From contig NZ_FNGW01000002.1 in the NCBI RefSeq assembly GCF_900103615.1, positions 186,001-250,000 on the forward strand: 64,000 nt of DNA, in the 5' to 3' direction. The translations under genes were made by a program, and so were the position numbers. Shown piece by piece: positions 18,781 to 27,544 of the stretch. Every line of letters starts with the position of its first letter. Within the stretch, counting starts at the first letter, position 1. A model generated the notes under the pieces. That model did not search any database. It saw only the letters and a program-made list of their open reading frames with translations, and was not told the DNA's origin. Source of the DNA: Romboutsia lituseburensis DSM 797 (GTDB lineage Bacteria > Bacillota > Clostridia > Peptostreptococcales > Peptostreptococcaceae).

Positions 18781-19560
18781 ATGAAAAAAGGTTCGAAAAA
18801 CTTCTTAATAACATTTTCTATGATTTGTGTAATATTTGTACCAGCTATTGCTACATACTCCTTTGCTACTAAGTCTTCAACAAAGGAAATTAAATTAAAA
18901 GAAACAAAAGAAATTAATAAAAATGTAGCTATGATAAACGATCTTAATAAAAGGGATTTGTCTGAAATAGAAAAACAGATTAATAAAATTCAAATTTCCT
19001 ATTATGGTATAGATAAAGATTTTCACAAAATAGATTATAATAATATATTCAAAAAATGTGTTATTATGGGAGATTCTCAAGTGGAGGGATTAGCAGTTTA
19101 TAATTTTTTAAACTCTAATTCTATAATTGCAAAAAAAGGTTCAAATTTAGTAAATTCAAAGTCTAACTGCCAAATATTAAAAGATATAAAACCTTCAAAA
19201 GTTTTTATGTTATATGGTCTAAATGATATGATTATTTATAAAGATAATGTGAATGAGTTTATTAAAAATTATAAATCTTTAGTAATAGAAGTTAAAAAAT
19301 CACTGCCTAAATCTGAAATTTTTATAAATTCTATACTTCCTGTTCAAGAACAGGTAAAAGATAAAAATCCAATTTATAAAAATATAAATAAATATAATAA
19401 AGAATTAAAAAAAATGTGTTCAGAATTAAATATAACTTTTATTGATACATCTAATCTATTTCTTAATAATGATGAATTACATGAAAAAGACGGTATTCAT
19501 TTAAAACCATTGTTTTACCCTGCATGGTTAGAACAATTAAAAAAACAAGCTAATTTATAA
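18781..19560 (+). CDS. SGNH/GDSL-type hydrolase, membrane-anchored
   Basis: 259 residues. ATG at 18781 after AAAGGGGTG. One N-terminal hydrophobic segment (about 8-28) is a signal anchor or uncleaved signal, so the enzyme acts outside the cell. SGNH motifs: MGDSQVEG with nucleophile Ser99, a block-III-like LYGLNDM, and HEKDGIHLKP with Asp237 and His240. Such enzymes add or remove O-acetyl groups on surface polymers, typically beside MBOAT acyltransferases, and an MBOAT-DHHW gene follows after 45 bp. Together they look like a cell-surface O-acylation module; the polymer is unknown. Confidence 0.8.
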   Translation: MKKGSKNFLITFSMICVIFVPAIATYSFATKSSTKEIKLKETKEINKNVAMINDLNKRDLSEIEKQINKIQISYYGIDKDFHKIDYNNIFKKCVIMGDSQVEGLAVYNFLNSNSIIAKKGSNLVNSKSNCQILKDIKPSKVFMLYGLNDMIIYKDNVNEFIKNYKSLVIEVKKSLPKSEIFINSILPVQEQVKDKNPIYKNINKYNKELKKMCSELNITFIDTSNLFLNNDELHEKDGIHLKPLFYPAWLEQLKKQANL

Positions 19561-19605
19561 TTAATTATTTCAAATTAAAAATCAATAGAAAAAGAGGTTT
19601 TTTAT

Positions 19606-21915
19606 ATGAATTTTACTAATATATATTTTATTTTTATATTTTTACCTATAACATTAATCTTATATTATATATTTCCAAAAAAATTCAAAAACTTGATTTT
19701 ACTTATATCCAGTTTATTATTTTATTCTTTTGGAAAACCAATCTATATTTTGTTAATGTTATTTACAACAGTATTTAATTATTATATGGCAATTTTTATA
19801 GATAAAAATAAGGAAAATAAACCAATAAGAAAAAAATTTTTTATATTTACTATAATAGTTAACGTATCTATACTATTATCATTTAAGCTATACGCATTTT
19901 TAGTACATGATATATCTAGTTTATTACGCTTTGATATAACTTCAATAAGCGCATATATACCTTTAGGTATATCATTTTATACACTTTTATCAATTTCTTA
20001 CATAATTGATATTTATAGAGGTAACGTTAAAGTTCAAAAAGATTTCATCTCAGTAGCACTTTATATTTCATTACTTCCTATACTAATATTTGGACCTATC
20101 GTAAAATATAAAGATATAGAGTACCAATTATTTAATAGAAATGAAAGTGTAAGTAAACTTGGTAAAGGGATCGAACTATTTTTAATCGGTCTCGCTAAGA
20201 AAGTATTAATCGCAGATAATTTAGGCATAATTTGGAACAATATTCTTAATATAGATATCTCAAATTTATCAGTTGTTACTTCATGGATTGGTATAGCTGC
20301 CGTGTCATTACATATTTATTTTAACATTAGTGGTTATTCTGATATGGCCATTGGTATTAGCAAAATGTTTGGTTTTGAAATAACTCCAAACTTTAATTAT
20401 CCTTATATGTCTAAAAGTGTCTGTGGCTTTTTTAGAAGATGGTTTATATCTTTAGGAAACTGGTTTAAAGATTATATATACATCCCTCTTGGTGGAAACA
20501 AAGTATCTTCAAAGAAACAATATTTAAATATATTATTAGTATGGGTTCTAGTAGGTATTTGGGCTGGTTCTAGTTTGAACTATTTATTTTTTTCAATATA
20601 TTTTGCGACTATTATATTATTAGAAAAGACATTTTTGAAAAATAAATTAAAAACACTTCCAAGCTTTATTTGCCATCTATATACTTTTGTACTTGTTTCA
20701 ATTGGATGGATGTTGTTTAGTATGAATAATTTATCCTCTTGTTTTAATTACATTAGAGTAATGTTATTTATGTCTGGTAATTCTATTTTCGATAATTCTT
20801 CTTTGTATTACACTTACACTAACTTTATTTTAATAATTATATCAATTGTTTTATGTACTCCTTTTATTAGTAAAAAGTTCTATAAGTTAAAACTTAATGG
20901 ATATGGTTTGCCAACTTTCATGAATATCTTAATATTTTTAATTTCTTTATCTTATTTAGTTAGTAGTATTCCAGCAGATTCTAGTTTCTTAGGAAAAGAA
21001 ATTTTTATAAAAGTTAAATCCAGTATTGATTTAATAGCTTTTAATAAAGATAATAATGATGTTTTTTTAGGCAAAGATGGCTATCTTATCGAAAATTTTG
21101 TGCCTAATAATAATCATGAAATAAATAAAACTGTTGAATCAATAGATAAATTTTCTATTAAAAATAAAAACCTAAATACCTATTTGGCGATAATACCAAA
21201 CTCAGTTAGTATTTTAGAAAACAAGTTGCCTAATTATGCTCCAGTTAAAAATCAAAAATCTTATATTGATGAATTTACAAAAAAATTAAATAATAACATA
21301 AAATATATTAATACATTTGACACTCTTAAAAAAGTATCTGATAAGTATATTTATTATAAAACTGATAAACACTGGACTTCTTTGGGCGCATACACTACTT
21401 TCTTAAAGCTTCAAGAAGATATGTTATTAAGTTCTGATACTTATTATGATGTAAAAAAAATTAGTAATAACTTTACAGGTAATTTATGCTCTCAAAGTGG
21501 ATTTACTAGCAATAACTCTGATGATATAAGTGTTTATTTACCTTCAAATACAAATATAGATTTTGTGGTTAATTACGATAATAAAGTAAAAAAATCAACG
21601 ATTTATAATACTAGTAAACTTGATTCTCAAGATAAATATTCAGTATTTTTAAATGGCGATCATCCTATAGTCGAAATTAATACAACCACTAATACACCTA
21701 GACAATTACTTTTAATTAAAGATTCTTATGCAAATTCAATGGTACCTTATCTTCTTGACTCTTATAGTAAAATTATAATTATAGATCCAAAATATTATTC
21801 TAATGACTTATATGGTTTAATTAATGACAACAAATTTACAGATGTTCTGTTTTTATACAATGCAAATACATTTTTTAAAGATACAAGTTTAGTAAATTTG
21901 CTAAATTCTAAGTAA
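19606..21915 (+). CDS. MBOAT-DHHW fusion protein lacking the MBOAT catalytic His
   Basis: 769 residues, ATG at 19606 after AAGAGG. Residues 1-465 form an AlgI/DltB-type MBOAT with about 11-12 helices: [73 protein letters not shown]. Two positions that are His in active AlgI-type enzymes are changed: Phe280 in FRRWF (normally RRWH) and Ala320 in GIWAG (normally LWHG); the codons TTT and GCT confirm this. Residues ~480-769 form an outside DHHW (AlgX/AlgJ-like) domain with [12 protein letters not shown], Asp587-Lys-His589-Trp, and Ser707 in KDSYANS, so its catalytic set is present. Usually these are two genes. The MBOAT half may be a transport or scaffold part; that is inference. Confidence 0.82.
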   Translation: [769 protein letters not shown]

Positions 21916-21923
21916 TACAACAA

Positions 21924-21958
21924 AAGCAAGGAGTTTATAAATTATTATCTCCTTGCTT
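21924..21958. terminator. Terminator between the convergent MBOAT gene and the 22.0-kb gene
   Basis: 10-bp stem AAGCAAGGAG / CTCCTTGCTT with a 15-nt loop; serves the MBOAT gene and perhaps the convergent gene. Confidence 0.7.
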
Positions 21959-22000
21959 GTTTACATTTTTAAATATTTCTTTCTAACTATGCATACCAAT

Positions 22001-22984
22001 TTAATTCTTTACTTTATTTTTATCTAAACATTTTTCTGGTTCAATATATATTACTTTCCACTCTCCATTTTTATCTTTTTTATAATCAGCAATTTTTAGA
22101 TCTACTCCATTTGTTAGTTGATAAAAAAGTACATAATATTCATTATTGTTTTTGTCTTTAAAATATGCTTTTTTCTCATATCCATCTTCTTCTATTTTAA
22201 TCTCTGAATCAATTAAAGAACACCAATCACCATATTCTATCTCTAAAAAAGATTTAGCATCATATGACCATCCATGATATGGCGCACATAAATAATTTTC
22301 ATCATTATAAACCATATCTTTTATTTTATATATATCCCCTAAATTTTCTAAATGTATATATCCATAGTAATATGCAAATAGTCCCTTCTTCTCTTTTGAC
22401 CCTTCAATCACTTCTATCTCTACAAAATATTTAATATCATTTGGATTATTTTTATCCCCTGGAACCCTATTTAACTTCACTAAATTAATATGTAATTTAT
22501 TTTCAAATGACTTAACATATTTGTTATAGTCCATTTTTTTTCTATATTCATCAGTTAAAAAATTATATGCAACTGGATAAGGTCCTTTAGCATCACCCAT
22601 AGTACCACACCCTGTGTTGGTATTATATAATGGATTTGCAGCTTCTCTTAAAACACTAAAATAATTTATAATTGTATCTTCTGGAGTTTTTAACATGTTC
22701 TTATCAATTTTAACTTCATTTGGCTTATTTCCATACATTTCATATAGTGATTTTTCAATTCTATCATTTATTATTTTGGAACTAGATGGTCTAAAAAATC
22801 GTTCTAAACTATAATAATCTTCTTGGTTATCTACTTCCTTATCATTTTCCATACAAAACTCTTTTATGTATTTCCCACCCATAATTACAGTATCTGTACT
22901 TGATTGCTTCTTGTCAAAGTACAAACTTATACATATAACACCTAATATAGCAGTGCATATTAACCTTTTCTTATTTTTTAGCAT
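22001..22984 (-). CDS. Membrane-anchored protein of unknown function
   Basis: 327 residues. ATG at 22984 following GGGTGAGAGGC. One N-terminal hydrophobic segment (about 8-24) preceded by KNKKR, so probably anchored with the body outside. The body has a TPEDTIINYFSVLREAANPLYN segment, a KGPYPVAYNFLTDEYRKKMDYNKYVKSF segment and repeated aromatic-rich beta stretches (GLFAYYYGYIHLENLGDIYKI), reminiscent of NTF2-like or DUF4829-type extracellular domains, but I cannot name a family. Monocistronic, convergent with the MBOAT gene. Confidence 0.75.
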   Translation of the reverse strand: MLKNKKRLICTAILGVICISLYFDKKQSSTDTVIMGGKYIKEFCMENDKEVDNQEDYYSLERFFRPSSSKIINDRIEKSLYEMYGNKPNEVKIDKNMLKTPEDTIINYFSVLREAANPLYNTNTGCGTMGDAKGPYPVAYNFLTDEYRKKMDYNKYVKSFENKLHINLVKLNRVPGDKNNPNDIKYFVEIEVIEGSKEKKGLFAYYYGYIHLENLGDIYKIKDMVYNDENYLCAPYHGWSYDAKSFLEIEYGDWCSLIDSEIKIEEDGYEKKAYFKDKNNNEYYVLFYQLTNGVDLKIADYKKDKNGEWKVIYIEPEKCLDKNKVKN

Positions 22985-23091
22985 AGCCTCTCACCCTTCA
23001 TTATAAAACTTATTCTCTTAATCATTATATTGAACAGGTTATCTTTATATAATAAAAAGTTTTATTATGAGTCAATTTAAGTGATTTTTTA

Positions 23092-23141
23092 TAATAAAAA
23101 ACTCCAGTAAGTCTAATTTAGCTTACTAGAGTTTTTATTAA
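23092..23141 (-). terminator. Terminator of the VanW gene
   Basis: Arms AATAAAAACTC and CAGTAAG pair with downstream complements around a short AT loop, with one bulge; T-rich end on the minus strand directly after the stop. Confidence 0.7.
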
Positions 23142-24419
23142 TTATTTCTTAGGTTTTTTGTATACACTTCTATCCACGTATTCTTTCTTTATAACCTTTC
23201 CGTTAGAATCTTTATATATTCTATATGTATCTGCTGCGTCTCGTCCATTTATTTTAAATGTTTTTACATATATATCTAAATTAGGTTTATCTCCTGCATT
23301 TCCATATATACTAGACGTTACAGTTCCATTTCCAACTGTAGTTTTTACAAATACAGGATGTGAATAAGGGTTTTTAAATTTAAAATCTGTTCCCCCGTCA
23401 TTTACCATAGCATCTCTTCCTAGTGGTGCATAACTTGATGCTAATGAATGATTAGTTATTGATACTAGCTCCATTCCTGAACTTAAAACAGAGTTATATA
23501 GTGTTGTCGATACCTGACAAACACCTCCGCCTAAAGCATCTTGAAGTCCTCCATTTATGATAACAGGAGCTCCTTTATACCCATTAGATCTATTTCTATC
23601 TCCTGTCAAATTATTATATGAATAAACCTCTCCTGGCATTAATAATACATTACTACTTTTATACGCTGCAGTTCTTATATTATGAACTCTTCCAGACAAT
23701 CCAGTCGAAAACTTAGTTGTATATTGACCTAGTAGTGCATTTACACTTTGAGCATCTTTAGTCGTTACTTTAGGTTGTTTTAGGTTAACTTTAAGATCTA
23801 TATCTCCATACTTCTTTTCTTTTATACTTTTTATAATATTTTCTTTAGTTGATGCTATGTCTAATTCTTTCCCTACTTTAGATGGTGTTACACCTATACC
23901 ACCAGACACATATACTGTTGCATCTACCATTTCTACATTTATAGCCTTTGATACAGCTTGTATTTTTTCACTAAGCTTAGCTTCATCATATGATGCTTTT
24001 AACTCTATGATTTTATCATTAGTTTTAAGTCCAAAATATCGTTTTACATTTTCAAAATAACTATCAGTTTTAGTGTAATTATAAGCTTCCTCTATAGTTT
24101 CTTTTACGTTGTATTTTAAATTTATATCCTCTGGAGATATTTCATGATTAGTATTTTCATATATTAAATACATACTTTTTGGCTGTTTTTTATTACCTAC
24201 TACTTCTAGTGCTTCATCTTTTGTCAAGTTTGATACATCTATGTTATCTATAAATATATGCTTTGCAATTTTATCATTATAAAGATGATTTGTATTGAAA
24301 TGATTAATAATAATTCCTAAAAAAATAACTGCTGATATACAACCTATTACCATATTTCTTTTTTTATTTTCTTTTAGGCTCTCTAGCCTACCTTTTTTCT
24401 TTTGTGTACTTTTACTCAT
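23142..24419 (-). CDS. VanW family protein with PG_binding_4-like domain
   Basis: About 425 residues. ATG at 24417-24419 with AGGTGGGGG before it; a GTG three codons upstream would leave no room for the ribosome site. Basic N-terminus, one membrane helix (about 22-42), then a PG_binding_4-type region (FIDNIDVSNLTKDEALEVV, VTPSKVGKELDI) and the VanW core: FSTGLSGRVHNIRTAAYKSSNVLLMPGEVYSYN, GGGVCQVSTTLYNSVL, ITNHSLASSYAPLGRDAMV, DFKFKNPYSHPVFV. These proteins sit on the outer face of the membrane and are linked to the cell wall, but their reaction is unknown. Monocistronic. Confidence 0.88.
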   Translation of the reverse strand: MSKSTQKKKGRLESLKENKKRNMVIGCISAVIFLGIIINHFNTNHLYNDKIAKHIFIDNIDVSNLTKDEALEVVGNKKQPKSMYLIYENTNHEISPEDINLKYNVKETIEEAYNYTKTDSYFENVKRYFGLKTNDKIIELKASYDEAKLSEKIQAVSKAINVEMVDATVYVSGGIGVTPSKVGKELDIASTKENIIKSIKEKKYGDIDLKVNLKQPKVTTKDAQSVNALLGQYTTKFSTGLSGRVHNIRTAAYKSSNVLLMPGEVYSYNNLTGDRNRSNGYKGAPVIINGGLQDALGGGVCQVSTTLYNSVLSSGMELVSITNHSLASSYAPLGRDAMVNDGGTDFKFKNPYSHPVFVKTTVGNGTVTSSIYGNAGDKPNLDIYVKTFKINGRDAADTYRIYKDSNGKVIKKEYVDRSVYKKPKK

Positions 24420-24513
24420 TACCCCCACCTCATTTTTAAGACTATCTAAATTATATGAGATTAAATTTTTTTAAACAACATTTATGTCATATATGTAACC
24501 ATATTGTTACATT

Positions 24514-25146
24514 TTAGCAAAATATACCTATGACTGGATAGTGATCAGAGTAATATATTTTCTCTACATTATAATTTTCTATAATGATATTATAATCTGA
24601 AAATATATAATCTATCCTAGCGTTTGATTTTTCAAATGTGCATAAATTATTATTCTTTGTAATCACCGCTGCATCAGAAAATGTATTTATATTAATATTT
24701 TTTTCATTAAAATCACCGCATATTATATTTTTACCGACTATAGTCTGTTTGTAATCTAATATTTCACTTATTTGTATTTTTCTTTCTTCTTGATCTAACC
24801 CAAGATGAGTGTTTATAATATTAAATTTTCCCTGTTTCGAAAATACGTTTGTATATAAAAAGCCTCGTTGTTCTTTTTTACTAGTTAAAAAAACATGAGT
24901 ATGATATTGTATTTCATTTTTTGCAAATGTACATATACCATACATCAAACTTGGTTTATTCACATTCATAGCAAATACACCATCCATCTTTAAATCTAAC
25001 TTTAATTTTGCAAATTGAGGATACAAAACCTCTTGCAAGCAAATAACATCACAATCTAATTCCTTTAAATATTTACTTATCTTATTTAATGTAATTTTAT
25101 CATTTCCATCCATACCTTTATGAATATTATAAGTTACCATCTTCAT
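24514..25146 (-). CDS. Endonuclease/exonuclease/phosphatase (EEP) family protein
   Basis: 210 residues, no signal sequence. ATG at 25146 after AGGAGATA. EEP metal phosphoesterase motifs: VTYNIHKG (Asn), CLQEV (metal Glu), NTHLGLDQEER, ICGDFNE (Asp and Asn), RIDYIFSD, and SDHYPV with the catalytic His. Family members include nucleases, inositol-phosphate phosphatases and sphingomyelinases; the short cytoplasmic form here suits a nuclease or small phosphodiesterase. Substrate cannot be told. Confidence 0.85.
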   Translation of the reverse strand: MKMVTYNIHKGMDGNDKITLNKISKYLKELDCDVICLQEVLYPQFAKLKLDLKMDGVFAMNVNKPSLMYGICTFAKNEIQYHTHVFLTSKKEQRGFLYTNVFSKQGKFNIINTHLGLDQEERKIQISEILDYKQTIVGKNIICGDFNEKNININTFSDAAVITKNNNLCTFEKSNARIDYIFSDYNIIIENYNVEKIYYSDHYPVIGIFC

Positions 25147-25220
25147 AGTTTTATCTCCTATTAATATACCCTAAATTTATATTATCTAAATCTTAATACT
25201 TACTTTTAGTTGTATAATAT

Positions 25221-25269
25221 AAAAAACCTAGCTTAGTTATAAATCTCCCCTACCAAGCTAGGTTTTTTT
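25221..25269 (-). terminator. Terminator of the 53-residue SOS-type ORF
   Basis: 14-bp stem AAAAAACCTAGCTT / complement with a 20-nt loop and T-runs at both ends, 27 bp below the small ORF stop and before the EEP gene. Confidence 0.8.
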
Positions 25270-25295
25270 CTAATAGTTTTATATATTAACATTTC

Positions 25296-25457
25296 TTAAT
25301 GCTTAATTTCTTTTTTTATTCGAGTAAGTTTACCTTGATTTACAACAAATACAAACCCTAATTTTTCATAGATTTCATTTAACTCCATTAAAGTTACTTC
25401 TCCATTTTTTAAATTTGCTAAAGTTATTTCTTGTACCTTTCTTGTTGAAATCATCAT
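25296..25457 (-). CDS. 53-residue protein behind a LexA-type promoter
   Basis: Begins MMISTRKVQEITLANLKNGE and ends KLTRIKKEIKH; no cysteine, no membrane helix, mixed charge. ATG at 25457 with AAGGAG eight bases away. It has its own promoter, terminator and ribosome site, so I treat it as a real gene. The promoter (25573-25601) carries a palindrome matching the clostridial LexA site GAAC-N4-GTTT between -35 and -10. The sequence resembles no SOS protein I know. A damage-inducible regulator or inhibitor is possible; function unknown. The leader is about 110 nt. Confidence 0.7.
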   Translation of the reverse strand: MMISTRKVQEITLANLKNGEVTLMELNEIYEKLGFVFVVNQGKLTRIKKEIKH

Positions 25458-25572
25458 TAGTTACCACTCCTTTTTGAATTTGTTATACTCTATTATATTT
25501 TACCTTTATTTAAAATATTACTATTTTATATTTATTAACCATACAATTCCGAACAATTTTTCCGACTGTTTT

Positions 25573-25601
25573 ATTATATAACAAACAATTGTTCGCATCA
25601 A
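25573..25601 (-). promoter_or_regulatory. Promoter with LexA-type box for the 53-residue ORF
   Basis: On the minus strand: TTGATG (25596-25601), a 17-bp spacer, TATAAT (25573-25578). The spacer contains CGAACAATTGTTTG (25582-25595), which fits GAAC-N4-GTTT exactly. A weaker CGAACAATTTTTC element follows about 32 bp downstream (around 25550-25563). Confidence 0.7.
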
Positions 25602-25962
25602 TATAAAATTTTATTTTTATAGCATCTTTTGTATTTTTTTATATTTTTTTGTATTTATTTCGTAATGATTTTTTAATATGTTTAACTTAAGATGAAATTT
25701 TTAACTCTTTTATATTTTATGAATTAAATAATTTTTTATTACTTTTATATTTATATAAAAACTTTCCAAAAACAAAATTTAAATATAGACTTATATAATT
25801 TTTAGTACTATTATTTAATTAACTTCAATCTTCTTTAGATTTTTAAAATACTCTCTTTAGTTGATTGATATTAAAATTTAACAAACTACCCTACCAGAAA
25901 AGAGTTTATCTAATCTGAAAGGAATTGTTTATAAATAACACTCTTATTTGTGTGCAAATATT

Positions 25963-25999
25963 AACTTTTCCTTAAAATTTATATAGGAAAAGTTTTTTT
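25963..25999 (+). terminator. Terminator/attenuator upstream of the hyd operon
   Basis: 9-bp stem AACTTTTCC / GGAAAAGTT, 14-nt loop, then TTTTTT. It lies 80 bp before the first hyd gene with no ORF upstream on this strand, so it ends a small RNA or controls read-through. Confidence 0.65.
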
Positions 26000-26078
26000 A
26001 TTTATAAAATTTAGCCTGGGTTAGTTGTTAGTTATTATATGTAAATAATTTTGCGTATGTTATTGAAAAGGAGGTATT

Positions 26079-26330
26079 ATGAAAAAAGTAGCTGTTATAA
26101 GTGCTATATTAGAAGAACCTGATAAATCCCAACATGAATTTAATGAAATTGTTTCAAATTTCAAAGGTATTATAAAAGGAAGAATGGGCATCCCTTGTGA
26201 AGAAGAGGGAGTATCTATAATCTGTATAGTAGTTTTAGCCGAAATGAACACTATAAATAGCTTAACAGGTAAATTAGGAAATATTGATAATGTATTAGTA
26301 AAAACTAGTATTTCAAAAAAAGAACTTTAG
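26079..26330 (+). CDS. TM1266-family iron-only hydrogenase system putative regulator
   Basis: 83 residues, ATG at 26079 after AAAGGAGG. ACT/NikR-C-like ferredoxin fold: MKKVAVISAILEEPDKSQHEFNEIVSNFKGIIKGRMGIP then a SIICIVVLAEMNTINSLTGKLGNIDNVLVKT half. This family is encoded with HydE/F/G in many anaerobes. It lacks a DNA-binding ribbon, so whether it regulates anything is unproven. First gene of the operon; 11 bp before hydF. Confidence 0.88.
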   Translation: MKKVAVISAILEEPDKSQHEFNEIVSNFKGIIKGRMGIPCEEEGVSIICIVVLAEMNTINSLTGKLGNIDNVLVKTSISKKEL

Positions 26331-26341
26331 GGGGTGAAAAT

Positions 26342-27544
26342 ATGAGTCTTAACTCCTCTCCTCAAGGTGTTAGGGTACATATTGGATTGTTTGGCAAAAG
26401 AAATGCTGGTAAATCAAGCATAATAAATGCCATATCCAATCAAGAAATTTCTATTGTATCTGATGTTGCTGGAACTACTACAGACCCTGTGTTTAGACCT
26501 ATGGAAATTTTACCAATTGGACCTTGTGTATTAATAGATACTGCTGGTCTTGATGATATAGGTAATTTAGGTGAACTTAGAGTAAATAAAAGTTTGGATG
26601 TATTATCTAAAACTGACATTGCTCTTTTAGTTGTAGATAGTTTAGTAGGACTTAGTGAAGACGACTTTGCTTTAATCAAAACATTCAAATCAAAAAATAT
26701 ACCTCATATCTTAGTCTTAAATAAAATTGATTCTTTAAATGATAAATCTGTAAATTTAAAACATGAATATATAACATGTCCTGTAGTATTTTTATCTGCT
26801 AAAAATAAAACTGGAATAGAAATATTAAAAAAAGAAATTATAAATATTTTGCCTAAAGGCCTAAATGAGTTCAAATTAGTTAGTGATTTAATAAACCCAA
26901 ATGAATTTATTTTATTAGTTATTCCAATAGATAAAGCTGCTCCAAAAGGTAGACTTATTTTACCTCAACAACAGGTTATAAGAGATGTTTTAGACTCTGG
27001 ATGTAATGCAATTATTACTAAAGAAGATAATTTAAACGAAACTTTATCTAATCTTAAGTCAAAACCAAAATTAGTTATAACAGATTCTCAAGTATTTAAA
27101 AAAGTTAGTGAAAGTATACCTAATGATATACCACTTACATCTTTCTCTATATTATTTGCTAGAGCTAAAGGTGATTTAAAAGCATTAATAGATGGATGTT
27201 CTGCTATTAATAATTTAAAAGATGGTGATAAAATTCTTATCGCAGAAGGGTGTACTCATCATAGGCAAGATGATGATATAGGTACTTTTAAAATTCCTAA
27301 TATGCTAAAAACTAAAACCAATAAAAATCTATTCTTTGATTTTACATCTGGTGTTTCTTTTAGTAATAATTTATCTGATTATTCACTTGTAGTTCATTGT
27401 GGGGCTTGTATGATGAACAGAAATGCAATGTTAAGTAGAATTCAATCTTGTAGAGAGTTAGATGTCCCTATTGTAAATTACGGAGTTCTTATGGCTTATG
27501 CTAATAATATATTAGACAGAACTCTAGAGCCTTTTAATGTATGA
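26342..27544 (+). CDS. hydF: [FeFe]-hydrogenase H-cluster maturation GTPase HydF
   Basis: Scaffold GTPase on which the 2Fe subcluster is assembled before transfer to hydrogenase. 400 residues: G domain with GKRNAGKSS (P-loop), DTAGLDD (G3) and LNKID (G4); dimerisation region in the middle (IDKAAPKGRLILPQQQVIRD); C-terminal [4Fe-4S] domain with EGCTHHRQDDDIG and VHCGACMMNR, giving the C-x-H...C-x2-C ligand set of HydF. Start after AGGGGGTG. Its stop overlaps the hydE start in ATGA. Confidence 0.95.
   Translation: MSLNSSPQGVRVHIGLFGKRNAGKSSIINAISNQEISIVSDVAGTTTDPVFRPMEILPIGPCVLIDTAGLDDIGNLGELRVNKSLDVLSKTDIALLVVDSLVGLSEDDFALIKTFKSKNIPHILVLNKIDSLNDKSVNLKHEYITCPVVFLSAKNKTGIEILKKEIINILPKGLNEFKLVSDLINPNEFILLVIPIDKAAPKGRLILPQQQVIRDVLDSGCNAIITKEDNLNETLSNLKSKPKLVITDSQVFKKVSESIPNDIPLTSFSILFARAKGDLKALIDGCSAINNLKDGDKILIAEGCTHHRQDDDIGTFKIPNMLKTKTNKNLFFDFTSGVSFSNNLSDYSLVVHCGACMMNRNAMLSRIQSCRELDVPIVNYGVLMAYANNILDRTLEPFNV

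Larger units (their letters stand above)
25458..26078. other. Intergenic region before the hydrogenase maturation operon
   Basis: 620 bp without a protein gene I can support. Left part: LexA-type promoter of the 53-residue ORF on the minus strand. Right part (about 25865-25999, plus strand): a GC-richer segment with ACTACCCTACCAG ending in a terminator hairpin, which looks like a leader or small RNA upstream of the hyd operon. Confidence 0.5.
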
